Below are positions 55,848 through 64,000 of a stretch of 64,000 nt of DNA, piece after piece. Position 1 is the stretch's first letter; each line of letters begins with the position of its first letter. Under the pieces are notes generated by a model, which had not been told where the DNA came from, ran no database searches, and worked only from the letters and a program-made list of their open reading frames with translations. This DNA is from Streptomyces sp. ISL-98 (GTDB taxonomy: Bacteria; Actinomycetota; Actinomycetes; Streptomycetales; Streptomycetaceae), in assembly GCF_018614055.1 (NCBI RefSeq), contig NZ_JAGGPB010000012.1, forward strand, positions 62,001-126,000. Direction: 5' to 3'. Both the position numbers and the translations under genes were made by a program.

Positions 55848-56933
55848 GTGATCACCACTACGGGCCTGACCAAGGTCTACCCATCGCGAGGCCGCGAGAT
55901 CACCGCCCTGGACGGCGTAGACCTGCACGTCTGCGAGGGCGAGGTGTACGGAGTCATCGGCCAGAGCGGCGCCGGCAAGTCCTCCCTGATCCGCTGCGTC
56001 AACCTGCTTGAGCGCCCCACCGCCGGCACCGTGACCGTCGACGGCCAGGATCTCACCGCACTCGCCGGACGCGGCCGCCGCGCCGGCAAGGAGTTGCGCG
56101 AGGCGCGCAGCCGGATCGGCATGGTCTTCCAGCACTTCAACCTGCTGTCCTCGCGCACAGTGAAGGACAACATCGAGCTGCCGCTGGAGATCCTCGGCGT
56201 CTCCGGTCAGGCTCGCAGCCGCAAGGCGCTCGAACTGCTCGACCTCGTCGGCCTCGCCGACAAGGCCAAGGCCTACCCCGCCCAGCTCTCCGGCGGCCAG
56301 AAGCAGCGCGTCGGCATCGCCCGCGCACTCGCCGGCGACCCCAAGGTGCTGCTCTCCGACGAGGCCACCTCGGCCCTCGACCCCGAGACCACCCGCTCGA
56401 TCCTCCAGCTGCTGCGCGACCTCAACCGGCAGCTCGGCCTGACCGTCCTGCTCATCACGCACGAGATGGACGTCGTCAAGACGATCTGCGACTCGGCCGC
56501 GCTGATGAAGAAGGGCCGGATCGTCGAGTCCGGCACGGTGAGCGAACTGCTCGCGACGCCCGGCTCCGAACTGGCGCAGGAACTGTTCCCGGTGGGCGGT
56601 CAGGCGTCGGGTCCCGGACGGACCGTCATCGACGTCACCTTCCACGGTGAGGCCGCGACGCAGCCGGTGATCTCCCAGCTCTCCCGTACGTACAACATCG
56701 ACATCTCGATCCTCGGCGCCGCGATGGACACCGTCGGCGGCAACCAGATCGGCCGGATGCGCATCGAGCTTCCCGGTCCGTACGAGGAGAACGTCGTCCC
56801 GGTCGGCTTCCTGCGCGAGCAGGGGCTCCAGGTCGAGGTCGTCGACGAGGACGTGCCCGCAGACGCACCGGCGGACCGAACCGCGGCCGTACCCGCGCAG
56901 ACTCCCGTACTGGCCAAGGAAGGTGCCAAGTGA
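55848..56933 (+). CDS. metN: Methionine ABC transporter ATP-binding protein
   Basis: A 361-residue ATPase of the D/L-methionine importer. Walker A is GQSGAGKSS, Q-loop VFQHFNLL, signature LSGGQKQRVGIARALAG, Walker B VLLSDEATSALDP and H-loop ITHEMDVV. The C-terminal ~90 residues form the NIL/ACT regulatory domain (VIDVTFHGEAATQPVISQLSRTYNIDISILGAAMDTVGGNQIGRM) through which internal methionine inhibits transport. GTG start with weak GACGGAAA upstream; coupled to metI by a GTGA overlap. Confidence 0.95.
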   Translation: MITTTGLTKVYPSRGREITALDGVDLHVCEGEVYGVIGQSGAGKSSLIRCVNLLERPTAGTVTVDGQDLTALAGRGRRAGKELREARSRIGMVFQHFNLLSSRTVKDNIELPLEILGVSGQARSRKALELLDLVGLADKAKAYPAQLSGGQKQRVGIARALAGDPKVLLSDEATSALDPETTRSILQLLRDLNRQLGLTVLLITHEMDVVKTICDSAALMKKGRIVESGTVSELLATPGSELAQELFPVGGQASGPGRTVIDVTFHGEAATQPVISQLSRTYNIDISILGAAMDTVGGNQIGRMRIELPGPYEENVVPVGFLREQGLQVEVVDEDVPADAPADRTAAVPAQTPVLAKEGAK

Positions 56934-57601
56934 CCTGGTCGGAGATGCAGCCGCTGCTGTCGCAGGGAACCATCGACACGCTTTACATGGTGCTCTGGTC
57001 CACTGTCGTATCGATCATCGGCGGCCTGCCGCTCGGCATCCTCCTCGTCCTCACGGACAAGGGCGGACTGCTCCAGAACGTGGCGGTCAACAAGGTCATC
57101 GGCGTGATCGTGAACATCGGCCGCTCGCTGCCGTTCATCATCCTGCTGATCGCACTGATCCCCTTCACCACGCTGGTCGTCGGCACCTTCATCGGCCCCA
57201 GCGCGATGATCGTGCCGCTCGCCATCGGCGCCATCCCCTTCTTCGCCCGGCTCGTCGAGACCGCGATCCGCGAGGTCGACCACGGACTCGTCGAGGCGGT
57301 CCAGTCGATGGGCGGCGGCGTACCGACCGTCGTCTTCAAGGTGCTCCTGCCGCAGTCCCTGCCGTCCCTGATCTCCGGTGTCACCACCACCGTCATCGTG
57401 CTCGTCGGCTACTCGGCGATGGCGGGCGCGGTCGGCGGCGAAGGCCTCGGCAGCAAGGCCGTCACCTACGGATACCAGCGCTTCGAGACCGAGTTCATGC
57501 TGGTCACCGTGGTCGTCCTGATCGCCCTCGTGACCGTGGTGCAGCTCATCGGCGACGGCGCGATCCGGCTCCTGGCACGTCGCGGCCGCACGGCCTCCTA
57601 G
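56930..57601 (+). CDS. metI: Methionine ABC transporter permease
   Basis: A 223-residue permease with five helices; the EAA loop is ETAIREVDHGLVEAVQSMGGGVPTVVFKVLLPQSLPSLISG. Family-specific GRSLPFIILLIALIPFTTLVVGTFIGP is present. Forms the homodimeric channel with MetN. GTG overlaps the metN stop. Confidence 0.95.
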   Translation: MTWSEMQPLLSQGTIDTLYMVLWSTVVSIIGGLPLGILLVLTDKGGLLQNVAVNKVIGVIVNIGRSLPFIILLIALIPFTTLVVGTFIGPSAMIVPLAIGAIPFFARLVETAIREVDHGLVEAVQSMGGGVPTVVFKVLLPQSLPSLISGVTTTVIVLVGYSAMAGAVGGEGLGSKAVTYGYQRFETEFMLVTVVVLIALVTVVQLIGDGAIRLLARRGRTAS

Positions 57602-57675
57602 AACTTTCTCCCCGAAGAAGCCCGCACTCCTTGTCCGGGCGACCACCACCGCAACACCAGAAAGAGGCACTTTTC

Positions 57676-58539
57676 GTGCGTAAGAACATCAAGATCACCG
57701 CGGCAGCCGCCGCCACCGCCGCCCTCGCCCTCGGCCTCACCGCCTGCGGCACCGCATCCGACCCGGGCGCCAAGACCGAGTCGGGCGGCAAGGCGGACGA
57801 GTCCAAGGCGCTCGTCGTCGCTGCGTCCCCGACGCCGCACGCCGACATCCTCAACTACGTCAAGGACAACCTGGCGGCGAAGAACGGCCTGAAGCTCGAG
57901 GTCAAGGAGTTCACGGACTACGTCCTGCCGAACACCGCCACCCAGAGCGGCGAGGTCGACGCCAACTTCTTCCAGCACAAGCCGTACCTGGACGACTTCA
58001 ACAAGAAGAAGGGCACCACCATCGTGCCCGTCGCCGATGTCCACCTGGAGCCCCTGGCCCTCTACTCCAACAAGGCCAAGGACCTCAAGGACCTCAAGGC
58101 AGGCCAGACGGTCGCGGTGCCCAACGACACCACCAACGAGGGCCGCGCGCTCAAGCTGCTTGCCGACAACGGGCTCATCACGTTGAAGGACGGCGCGGGC
58201 CAGGACGCCAAGCTGACCGACATCAAGGACAAGAAGGGCCTTGAGTTCAAGGAGCTGGAGGCGGCCACGCTGCCCCGCGCCCTGAACGACGTCGACGCCG
58301 CGGTCATCAACGGCAACTACGCCATCGAAGCCGACCTGGAGCCCGCCAAGGACTCCCTCGCGATCGAGAAGGCGGAAGGCAACCCGTACGCCAACTTCCT
58401 CGCGGTCAAGAAGGGCAACGAGAAGGACGCGCGCGTCGAGAAGCTCGCCAAGCTCCTCAACTCCGCCGAGGTCAAGAAGTTCATCGAGGACAAGTACGCC
58501 GGCTCGGTCATCCCGGCCTTCGGCGCCGTCAAGTCCTGA
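57676..58539 (+). CDS. metQ: Methionine-binding lipoprotein
   Basis: A 287-residue NlpA-family lipoprotein. The signal peptide ends in GLTAC with C24 lipidated; the mature domain has VVAASPTPHADILNYVKDNL, VKEFTDYVLPNTATQSGEVDANFFQHKPYLD, NDTTNEGRALKLLADNG and NGNYAIEADLEP, all typical of MetQ. It delivers L- or D-methionine to MetNI. AGAGG precedes the GTG, and a clear terminator follows. Confidence 0.95.
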   Translation: MRKNIKITAAAAATAALALGLTACGTASDPGAKTESGGKADESKALVVAASPTPHADILNYVKDNLAAKNGLKLEVKEFTDYVLPNTATQSGEVDANFFQHKPYLDDFNKKKGTTIVPVADVHLEPLALYSNKAKDLKDLKAGQTVAVPNDTTNEGRALKLLADNGLITLKDGAGQDAKLTDIKDKKGLEFKELEAATLPRALNDVDAAVINGNYAIEADLEPAKDSLAIEKAEGNPYANFLAVKKGNEKDARVEKLAKLLNSAEVKKFIEDKYAGSVIPAFGAVKS

Positions 58540-58560
58540 CGCCCGTACGGCCCTTGTGAA

Positions 58561-58601
58561 CGAAGGCCCCGCCCACCCCCACCAGGTGCGCGGGGCCTTC
58601 G
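58561..58601 (+). terminator. metNIQ terminator
   Basis: CGAAGGCCCCGC and GCGGGGCCTTCG make a perfect 12-bp stem with a 17-nt loop, 22 nt after the metQ stop. Confidence 0.85.
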
Positions 58602-58708
58602 CCCGTCCCCGGGCGCCGCCACCCGGCCATGCACGCGACGGGCTCGATGCTGCATGCTGTGCCTTTAGCCTCTACGTCCTTACGACGGTCCACGGCATGG
58701 AGCTGAGC

Positions 58709-59356
58709 ATGACTACCACCCTCCCGGACATCTCCATCAGCACGGACCGGCTGGTGCTGCGCCCCTTCGAGGAGTCCGACATCCCGGCGCTCACCGAGAT
58801 GATGAACGACGAGATGGTCACCGCATGGACGTCGGCGCCTCACCCCTACACCACGCTCGACGCCGAACGCTGGGTACGCAGGATCGCTCCTTCCGAGCGC
58901 ACCAAGGGCCGCGGAATCGCCCTGGCCGTCACCGAATTCCTCACCCAGCGCCTCGTCGGCACCGTCCACCTCCAGCACACCAACTGGCGCACCAAGGCCA
59001 CTGAAGTCGCCTACGTGACAGCCCCCTGGGCGCGCGGCGAGGGCTACGCCACAGAGGCCGTGCTCGCTGTCGCCCAATGGATCTTCCGCGACCTGCGGTT
59101 CGAGCGCCTGGAGCTGCGCACCGCCGCCGACAACACCGCCGCCCAGCAGGTCGCACAGAAGATCGGCTGCATCAGCGAGGGCGTCCTGCGCAACGCCTGG
59201 ATAGCGCGCACACGGACCGAGAACGGCACGGACGGCGGCTGGACCGACATCCGCACCGACCTGATCGTCTGGAGCCTCCTCCCCGAGGACCTCGAAGGCG
59301 TCGCCGATCAGATGGCCGACGCAGGCGGCTACGGCTCGTACGGCGACTGGAACTGA
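58709..59356 (+). CDS. RimJ/RimL-type GNAT acetyltransferase
   Basis: A 215-residue acetyltransferase with ISTDRLVLRPFEESDIPALTEMMNDE at the N-terminus, the acetyl-CoA region EVAYVTAPWARGEGYATEAVLAVAQWIF and FERLELRTAADNTAAQQVAQKIGCISEGVLRNAW, the standard RimJ/RimL layout. The substrate could be a protein N-terminus, polyamine or antibiotic. Its stop codon lies in the first unit of a short tandem repeat. Confidence 0.87.
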   Translation: MTTTLPDISISTDRLVLRPFEESDIPALTEMMNDEMVTAWTSAPHPYTTLDAERWVRRIAPSERTKGRGIALAVTEFLTQRLVGTVHLQHTNWRTKATEVAYVTAPWARGEGYATEAVLAVAQWIFRDLRFERLELRTAADNTAAQQVAQKIGCISEGVLRNAWIARTRTENGTDGGWTDIRTDLIVWSLLPEDLEGVADQMADAGGYGSYGDWN

Positions 59357-59448
59357 CTCCCGCGGAACCGACCTCGCCGGAACTGACCCCCTGGAACCGG
59401 CCACCCTGGACCGGCCCTCTGGAACCGGCCACCCTGGAACCGACCCCC
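59349..59448. repeat. Degenerate 15-bp tandem repeats
   Basis: About seven units of GGAACCGRCC plus 3-5 bases (period 13-15 bp) run from the last codons of the acetyltransferase gene to 59448. The 193-bp gap 59357-59549 holds nothing else clear. Confidence 0.7.
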
Positions 59449-59549
59449 CGCCCCCGCACGGCCGCGGTCCGTACCAGGTACTCTCACCCTGCCCGCGCCG
59501 CCGCCCCAAGGCGGCCGCGACCTGCGACAACTCCAGGAGACTGACAACG

Positions 59550-60800
59550 ATGGCCGACCGGGTCACGGTGATCGGCTGGGACGGCTCGCCCCTCACCGCT
59601 GCGGCCAGGTCCGCGCTCGCGGCCGCGACGCTCGTCGCCGGAGCCGCCCACCACCTGGCGCTCCCCGAAGTACCGCCCGGCGCCGAACGCGTCCGCCTCG
59701 GCAGCGTCGACCTGGCCGCCCGCCGCATCGCGGGCCACCGGGGCACCGCCGTGGTCATGGCCGACGGAGACCCCGGCTTCTTCGGCGTCGTACGCAGCCT
59801 CCGCGCGCCACAGCACGGCCTGGAGGTCGAAGTCGTGCCCGCCGTCTCATCGGTGGCCACCGCCTTCGCCCGCGCCGGGATGCCCTGGGACGACGCCCAG
59901 GTCGTCGTCGCCCACCGCCGTACGCTGCGCCGCGCCGTCAACGTGTGCCGGGCGCACACCAAGGTCGCCGTGCTCACCTCCCCGGGCGCCGGCCCGGCCG
60001 AACTCGCGCTCCTCCTCCAGGGCGTCCACCGCACCTTCGTCATCTGCGAGGAACTGGGCACCGAGCGCGAGCAGGTCACCGTCCTCACCTCGGACAAGGC
60101 CGCCGACCACGTCTGGCGCGACCCCAACGTCGTCATCGTCATCGGCGGCAGCGCAGGCCACGCAGCCCCTGCCGCCCCCGGCGGCGGCTGGATCGCCGCC
60201 CGCGACCCCGGATACCCGCCGCCCGTACGGGGCTGGGCGCTGCCCGCGCAGGAGTACGGCGAGGGAGCGGCGGAGCTGGGGGAGGGCGAGTCCGCCGGAC
60301 TGCGCGCCGCCCAGCTCGCCCGCCTCGGGCCGCGTACCGGCGACCTGGTCTGGGACATCGGCTCCGGCAGCGGCGCGCTCGCCGTGGAGGCCGCCAGGTT
60401 CGGCGCCGCCGTGATCGCCGTCGACAGCGATGCGGGCGCGTGCGACCGTACGGCAGCGGCTGCCAGGCGGTTCGGCGTACAGCTCCAAGTCGTCCACGGA
60501 AACGCGCCGCATGTCCTTGAGGACCTGCCCGAGCCCGATGTCGTACGGATCGGGGGCGGGGGAGTCCCCGTCGTCTCGGCATGCGCCGACCGCAGGCCCG
60601 AGCGCATCGTGACGCATGCGTTCACCCGCGACGAGGCGGAGGCGATCGGCCGGACGCTCGCGGAGAGCGGCTACGCCGTCGAATGCGCGCTGCTCCAGTC
60701 CGTCGAACTCGACACCGGACTCGACACCGGGGCCTGGTCGGAGCGCGACCGGTCGGTGGTCTTCCTGCTCTCGGCGAAACCACTGGATCGCGCCCCGTGA
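59550..60800 (+). CDS. cobL: Precorrin-6Y C5,15-methyltransferase (CbiE-CbiT fusion)
   Basis: Methylates corrin precursor carbons 5 and 15 and removes the ring C acetate carboxyl. The 416-residue fusion has an N-terminal CbiE domain (~3-205: VTVIGWDGSPLTAAARSALAAATLVAGAAHHL, MADGDPGFFGVV, VVPAVSSVATAFARAG). The C-terminal CbiT methyltransferase is ~255-415 (LVWDIGSGSGALAVEAARFGAAVIAVDSD, VVRIGGGGVPVVSAC). The usual STRREVRAL segment at the domain junction is replaced by AEYGEG/ESAGLRAAQLARLGPRTG-like sequence, as in Streptomyces homologues I know. It precedes bluB-cobT. Confidence 0.88.
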   Translation: MADRVTVIGWDGSPLTAAARSALAAATLVAGAAHHLALPEVPPGAERVRLGSVDLAARRIAGHRGTAVVMADGDPGFFGVVRSLRAPQHGLEVEVVPAVSSVATAFARAGMPWDDAQVVVAHRRTLRRAVNVCRAHTKVAVLTSPGAGPAELALLLQGVHRTFVICEELGTEREQVTVLTSDKAADHVWRDPNVVIVIGGSAGHAAPAAPGGGWIAARDPGYPPPVRGWALPAQEYGEGAAELGEGESAGLRAAQLARLGPRTGDLVWDIGSGSGALAVEAARFGAAVIAVDSDAGACDRTAAAARRFGVQLQVVHGNAPHVLEDLPEPDVVRIGGGGVPVVSACADRRPERIVTHAFTRDEAEAIGRTLAESGYAVECALLQSVELDTGLDTGAWSERDRSVVFLLSAKPLDRAP

Positions 60801-61135
60801 CGATGCCGCTGCGCGTCGCGGGGTAGGCTGGCCGATCGTTGTACCGCAGCCGGGTGTTCGGCGCTTCGTTCGCCAATGTCCGGAAAAGGGGCCCGTTTTA
60901 GAGCTCTATGTGGTACGGCGCAGCCGGGGGGCTCCGCAACGTGGCGCAGCCCACAGCGAGCCGTGGCGGGAGTACTCGCCCTGGCGGCGAACGGCCGCGA
61001 GAATGCATGGTGTCCGCGGGCCTTTCGTGCCGCGTGGCAGGGACGCTCGTTGTTGATGAGTGGGCACCGATTTGTGCCGCGAGCGGGCGTCCCGGCGAAG
61101 GCCGAAGGAGCACAAGCGATGGGCGAGGGGTACGC
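60801..61135 (+). promoter_or_regulatory. 335-bp region between cobL and bluB-cobT
   Basis: TAGGCT at 60824-60829 is a good -10-like hexamer. TAGAGCTCTA (60899-60908) is a perfect 10-bp palindrome in an unusually A/T-rich patch. Small hairpins (GGCG-CGCC near 60860, CCAC-GTGG near 60950) follow. I do not find a B12-box, so a classical cobalamin riboswitch is not supported. A frame from 60876 to 61139 ends in ATGA over the cobT start, but its codon third positions are poor in G/C. Confidence 0.4.
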
Positions 61136-64000
61136 ATGACTGACACCGGCCAGATCCCGGGCGAGGGACTGCCGGAGGACGCAGGCATGGTGGCGCAGCC
61201 GGGCATCCCCGCTCCGGGCGCGTACACCTTCCTCGAACCCTCCGAGAACGCAGCCGAGGACGACGACCTGCTGTTGATGCCGGGCGCGCAGGGCGCGTGG
61301 AGCGACCCGCAGGTCGTACCGCCGGCGGCGCCGCAGATCCAGCAGCAGGCGGAGCCGGTGCGGGAGGCTTCGCAGGCCGAGGCGGTGCAGCCGATGCAGC
61401 AGCCTGGGCAGGTGCAGGAGGCTCCGCAGCCGGAGGCGGTGCAGCAGATGCAGCCGGTGCAGCAGGCCCCCCAGATGCAGGCGGCGGTGCAGGAGCAGCA
61501 GGAGCAGTACGCTCCGCAGACGCAGCCGGTGGCGCAGGTCTTGGACATGCCTCAGGCCCAGCCGATGCCCCAGGCGTCGGAAGTACCGCAGATGCAGCCG
61601 GTGCCTCAGCTGTCCGAGGTGCCGCAGGCGCAGGGTGCGGCGACGCCGCCCCAGGCGCAGCAGTTCCCGCAGTCGCCTCAGCCGTCCGAGATGCCGCAGG
61701 CGGAGCAGGCCGGCCCGCAGCTGTCCGAGGCGCCGCAGATGCAGCCGGTGGCTGAGATGTCCGAGGCGCAGCCCGAGCCGCAGGGGTCCGAGATGCCGCA
61801 GATGCAGCCCGTGGCCCAGCAGGCCGACGCGTCCCAGGTGCCGCACGCCGCCCAGATGTCCCAGGTGCCGCAGGGGCCCCACGATTCCCTGAGCGGTCAG
61901 CCGCCGCAGGGCGCAGAGCCCGGCGCGCACGAAGCCGGTGGCCGCGATTCCGGGTCCGTCGACCTCAGCGGCGTACGCATGCCTCCGGCATCTGCCGCCG
62001 CTGCTCAGACGCCGCAGCCCGCGCGCCGCCCGCTGCACCTCGGCCCGCCGATGCCCGATGCGTCCGGCGGAGTCGTACGCTCGCTGGCCGACCGTGGTCC
62101 TGCTGGTGCGGGGGCGAGTGCCGGCGCGAGTGCTACGCCGCCGAATCCCGTGCCCGTACAGAACGCCGGGCCCGTGACAGCAGGCCCCGAGTACCTCGAC
62201 ATTCCGGGCGACGAGGTGGCCGCGCTGCCCGGGCCGCAGCTCGGCGCGATCCCGTCGCAGGTCGCCACGCCGTGGACGCCGCACGCGCAGCCCCAGGCTC
62301 CTCAGGCTGCTGCGCAGCAAGCCCGAGCAGAAACGGTCGTTCCGGAGGCAGTGGCTCCGGAACCGCAGACGCAGGCGGCGCCCGAGGTGGAGCCGGTGGC
62401 CGAACCGGTTGCGGAGGAAGTTGTGAGCGTCCCGGCCGAGCCGAAGCCGATCGCTATAGAACCCGTTGCGCCGGAGCCGACCGAGCCCGCCGAGGCCGTG
62501 GCCCCCGAGCCGGAGCAGCCCCAGGAGGCACAGGAGCCGCAGCCCGTCGGCGAGTTCGTGCCGGTCGACGGCTCGCTCCCGAACGCCCCGCACCTGGCCC
62601 CGGCGGCCGAACCCGTAGATGTGGAGGTCGTGGCGGAACAGCCCGCCCCCGAAGCGGAAGCGGAAGCCGTACCGGCACCCGTCGAGACTCCGGCTCCCGA
62701 GGCCGAGCCAGTCGCCGCCGAGGCACCCGAGGAGCCCACCGTCGAGCAGCCGGTCGCCGAGCCGTTGGCAGAGGTGGAGGCCGTGGCCGAGCCGACCGAG
62801 CCTGCCGAAACCGAAGCCCAAGCTGGACCCGAGCCAGAGGCAGTAGTCACCGTGCCCGCCCAGCGCGACGGCGGCGCCGTAGCAGAGCTCCCGGCGCAGC
62901 CGCAGCCCGAGCCCGAGGCCGCAGAGGCAGCAGCCCCTGAAGCAGCGGCCCCCGAGGCCGACACCACCACAGACACCGGCGCCCACGCCACCGCCACCGC
63001 CCCCGCCCCCGGCTACGACGACGCCGAGCGCGAGGCAGTCCTGCGCGTGATGCGCGAGCGCCGGGACATCCGCAACGGCTTCCGCAGCGACCCCATCCCG
63101 CACGAGGTCCTCCTCCGCGTTCTCGAAGCGGCGCACACCGCGCCGAGCGTCGGCCACTCCCAGCCCTGGGACTTCGTCGTCATCCGCTCCGCCGAGACGC
63201 GCAGGTCGATGCACGAACTGGCCGCCCGCCAGCGCGACGCGTACGCGAAGTCGCTGCCCAAGGGCCGGGCCAAGCAGTTCAAGGAATTGAAGATCGAGGC
63301 CATCCTCGACACCCCGGTGAACATCGTCGTCACCGCAGACCCCACCCGCGGCGGCCGCCACACCCTAGGCCGGCACACCCAGCCGCAGATGGCGCCGTAC
63401 TCCTCCGCTCTCGCGGTCGAGAACCTCTGGCTCGCGGCCCGCGCCGAGGGCCTCGGCGTCGGCTGGGTCAGCTTCTTCGACGAGCGCGAGATGGTCCGCG
63501 CCCTCGGGCTGCCCGAGCACCTCGAAGTCGTCGCGTACCTCTGCGTGGGTTACGTCGACGAATTCCCCGAGGAGCCCGAGCTGATGCAGGCGGGCTGGTC
63601 CAAGCGCCGCCCGCTGTCGTGGGTCGTTCACGAGGAGACGTACGGCCGCCGCGCACTGCCCGGCGAGGAGCCGCACGACCTGCTCCAGGAGACCGTTTCC
63701 AACATCCGCCCGCTGGACGCCAAGGCGCTCGGCGAGGCCTGGGAACGCCAGAAGCGCATGACGAAGCCCGCCGGCGCGCTCGGGATGCTCGAAATCATCT
63801 CGGCCCAGCTCAGCGGCCTCTCCCGGATGTGCCCGCCGCCGATCCCGGAGCCCGCGGCCGTCGCGATCTTCGCCGGCGATCACGGGGTGCACGCCCAGGG
63901 CGTCACGGCCTGGCCCCAGGAAGTGACCTCCCAGATGGTCGCGAACTTCCTCGGCGGCGGCGCGGTCTGCAACGCCTTCGCGAACCAGGTCGGTGCGGAG
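61136..64000 (+). CDS. cobT: BluB-CobT fusion with long disordered N-terminus (truncated by window end)
   Basis: A giant protein of which 955 codons are visible. Residues ~1-620 are low-complexity, first Gln/Pro/Met-rich (QPMQQPGQVQEAPQPEAVQ), then Glu/Pro/Ala-rich, with short ordered islands such as RRPLHLGPPMPDASGGVVRS and EYLDIPGDEVAALPG. Residues ~626-840 are BluB, the oxygen-dependent FMN-destroying enzyme that makes 5,6-dimethylbenzimidazole (REAVLRVMRERRDIRNGF, APSVGHSQPWDFV, GLGVGWVSFFD). Residues ~850 on begin CobT, which activates that base (RQKRMTKPAGALGMLE, AIFAGDHGVHAQGVTAWPQEVT). ATG at 61136 follows GGCGAGGGG. The CobT catalytic glutamate lies beyond the window. Confidence 0.9.
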   Translation, partial: MTDTGQIPGEGLPEDAGMVAQPGIPAPGAYTFLEPSENAAEDDDLLLMPGAQGAWSDPQVVPPAAPQIQQQAEPVREASQAEAVQPMQQPGQVQEAPQPEAVQQMQPVQQAPQMQAAVQEQQEQYAPQTQPVAQVLDMPQAQPMPQASEVPQMQPVPQLSEVPQAQGAATPPQAQQFPQSPQPSEMPQAEQAGPQLSEAPQMQPVAEMSEAQPEPQGSEMPQMQPVAQQADASQVPHAAQMSQVPQGPHDSLSGQPPQGAEPGAHEAGGRDSGSVDLSGVRMPPASAAAAQTPQPARRPLHLGPPMPDASGGVVRSLADRGPAGAGASAGASATPPNPVPVQNAGPVTAGPEYLDIPGDEVAALPGPQLGAIPSQVATPWTPHAQPQAPQAAAQQARAETVVPEAVAPEPQTQAAPEVEPVAEPVAEEVVSVPAEPKPIAIEPVAPEPTEPAEAVAPEPEQPQEAQEPQPVGEFVPVDGSLPNAPHLAPAAEPVDVEVVAEQPAPEAEAEAVPAPVETPAPEAEPVAAEAPEEPTVEQPVAEPLAEVEAVAEPTEPAETEAQAGPEPEAVVTVPAQRDGGAVAELPAQPQPEPEAAEAAAPEAAAPEADTTTDTGAHATATAPAPGYDDAEREAVLRVMRERRDIRNGFRSDPIPHEVLLRVLEAAHTAPSVGHSQPWDFVVIRSAETRRSMHELAARQRDAYAKSLPKGRAKQFKELKIEAILDTPVNIVVTADPTRGGRHTLGRHTQPQMAPYSSALAVENLWLAARAEGLGVGWVSFFDEREMVRALGLPEHLEVVAYLCVGYVDEFPEEPELMQAGWSKRRPLSWVVHEETYGRRALPGEEPHDLLQETVSNIRPLDAKALGEAWERQKRMTKPAGALGMLEIISAQLSGLSRMCPPPIPEPAAVAIFAGDHGVHAQGVTAWPQEVTSQMVANFLGGGAVCNAFANQVGAE

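Noticed and set aside
60801..61135. Cobalamin riboswitch upstream of bluB-cobT
   Set aside because: I could not find the B12-box or the conserved core by eye; left as an unexplained region pending a covariance-model scan.
60671..63361. Very long minus-strand open frame (896 codons) opposite bluB-cobT
   Set aside because: It is an antisense shadow of the repetitive Gln/Pro/Glu-rich coding sequence; its product is Leu/Arg/Gly low-complexity and the plus-strand frame carries BluB and CobT motifs.

Overview
The window is high-GC actinobacterial DNA and almost certainly comes from a Streptomyces chromosome. Third codon positions are strongly G/C, GTG and TTG starts are common, and many genes overlap by ATGA or GTGA. 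Several genes look leaderless, with a TANNNT hexamer 5-8 nt before the start codon. The order argCJBDR, argGH, metNIQ, cobL, bluB-cobT matches a conserved Streptomyces chromosomal-arm-proximal core region as I know it.

Layout. 0-9 kb: housekeeping and accessory genes (NUDIX hydrolase, 3-hydroxyacyl-CoA dehydrogenase, secreted GH10-like hydrolase, a divergent EamA transporter/MocR regulator pair, a degenerate histidine-phosphatase-like protein, an RlmG-like methyltransferase, a glyoxalase-like protein). 9.2-24.9 kb: a tightly packed minus-strand run of eleven genes plus one divergent gene. It encodes a Dpp/Opp-type peptide importer, an S9 peptidase, two S12-type serine hydrolases, an M20 hydrolase, a GNAT, an N-succinylamino-acid-racemase-like enolase-superfamily enzyme and a PucR regulator; the divergent gene encodes a DppA-like M55 D-aminopeptidase. 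Together these make a complete candidate route for importing D-residue-containing peptides, releasing D-amino acids and converting them irreversibly to L-amino acids. 25-28.8 kb: a LuxR-type two-component pair beside a two-gene ABC exporter. 28.8-32.4 kb: GNAT, an IS110-family insertion and a long-form GAPDH.

32.5-46.6 kb: the arginine biosynthesis genes argC, a previously unremarked 39-codon ORF, argJ, argB, argD, argR, then argG and argH, with ArgR-type boxes before argC and argG. Between argR and argG sits an inserted block containing an L,D-transpeptidase-like protein, a flavin-oxidase-like protein and a complete lasso peptide gene cluster (precursor, cyclase, RRE protein, leader peptidase, ABC exporter). 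The predicted lasso core is LVKRTGPPDILGRHRLIG with a Leu1-Asp9 ring.

46.6-58.5 kb: aldo/keto reductase, secreted RTX-like protein, TetR/MFS pair with a clear repeated operator, PlsC, glycerophosphodiester phosphodiesterase, small sigma factor, GNAT, two small membrane proteins, HAD phosphatase, and metNIQ preceded by a 28-codon Cys/Met-rich leader peptide. 58.7-64 kb: GNAT, the CbiE-CbiT fusion CobL, and a very large protein cut by the window end that joins about 620 residues of Pro/Gln/Glu-rich disordered sequence to BluB and CobT, the last steps of cobalamin lower-ligand assembly.

I saw no rRNA, tRNA or CRISPR array. All functional calls come from reading motifs and context; no database search was run.
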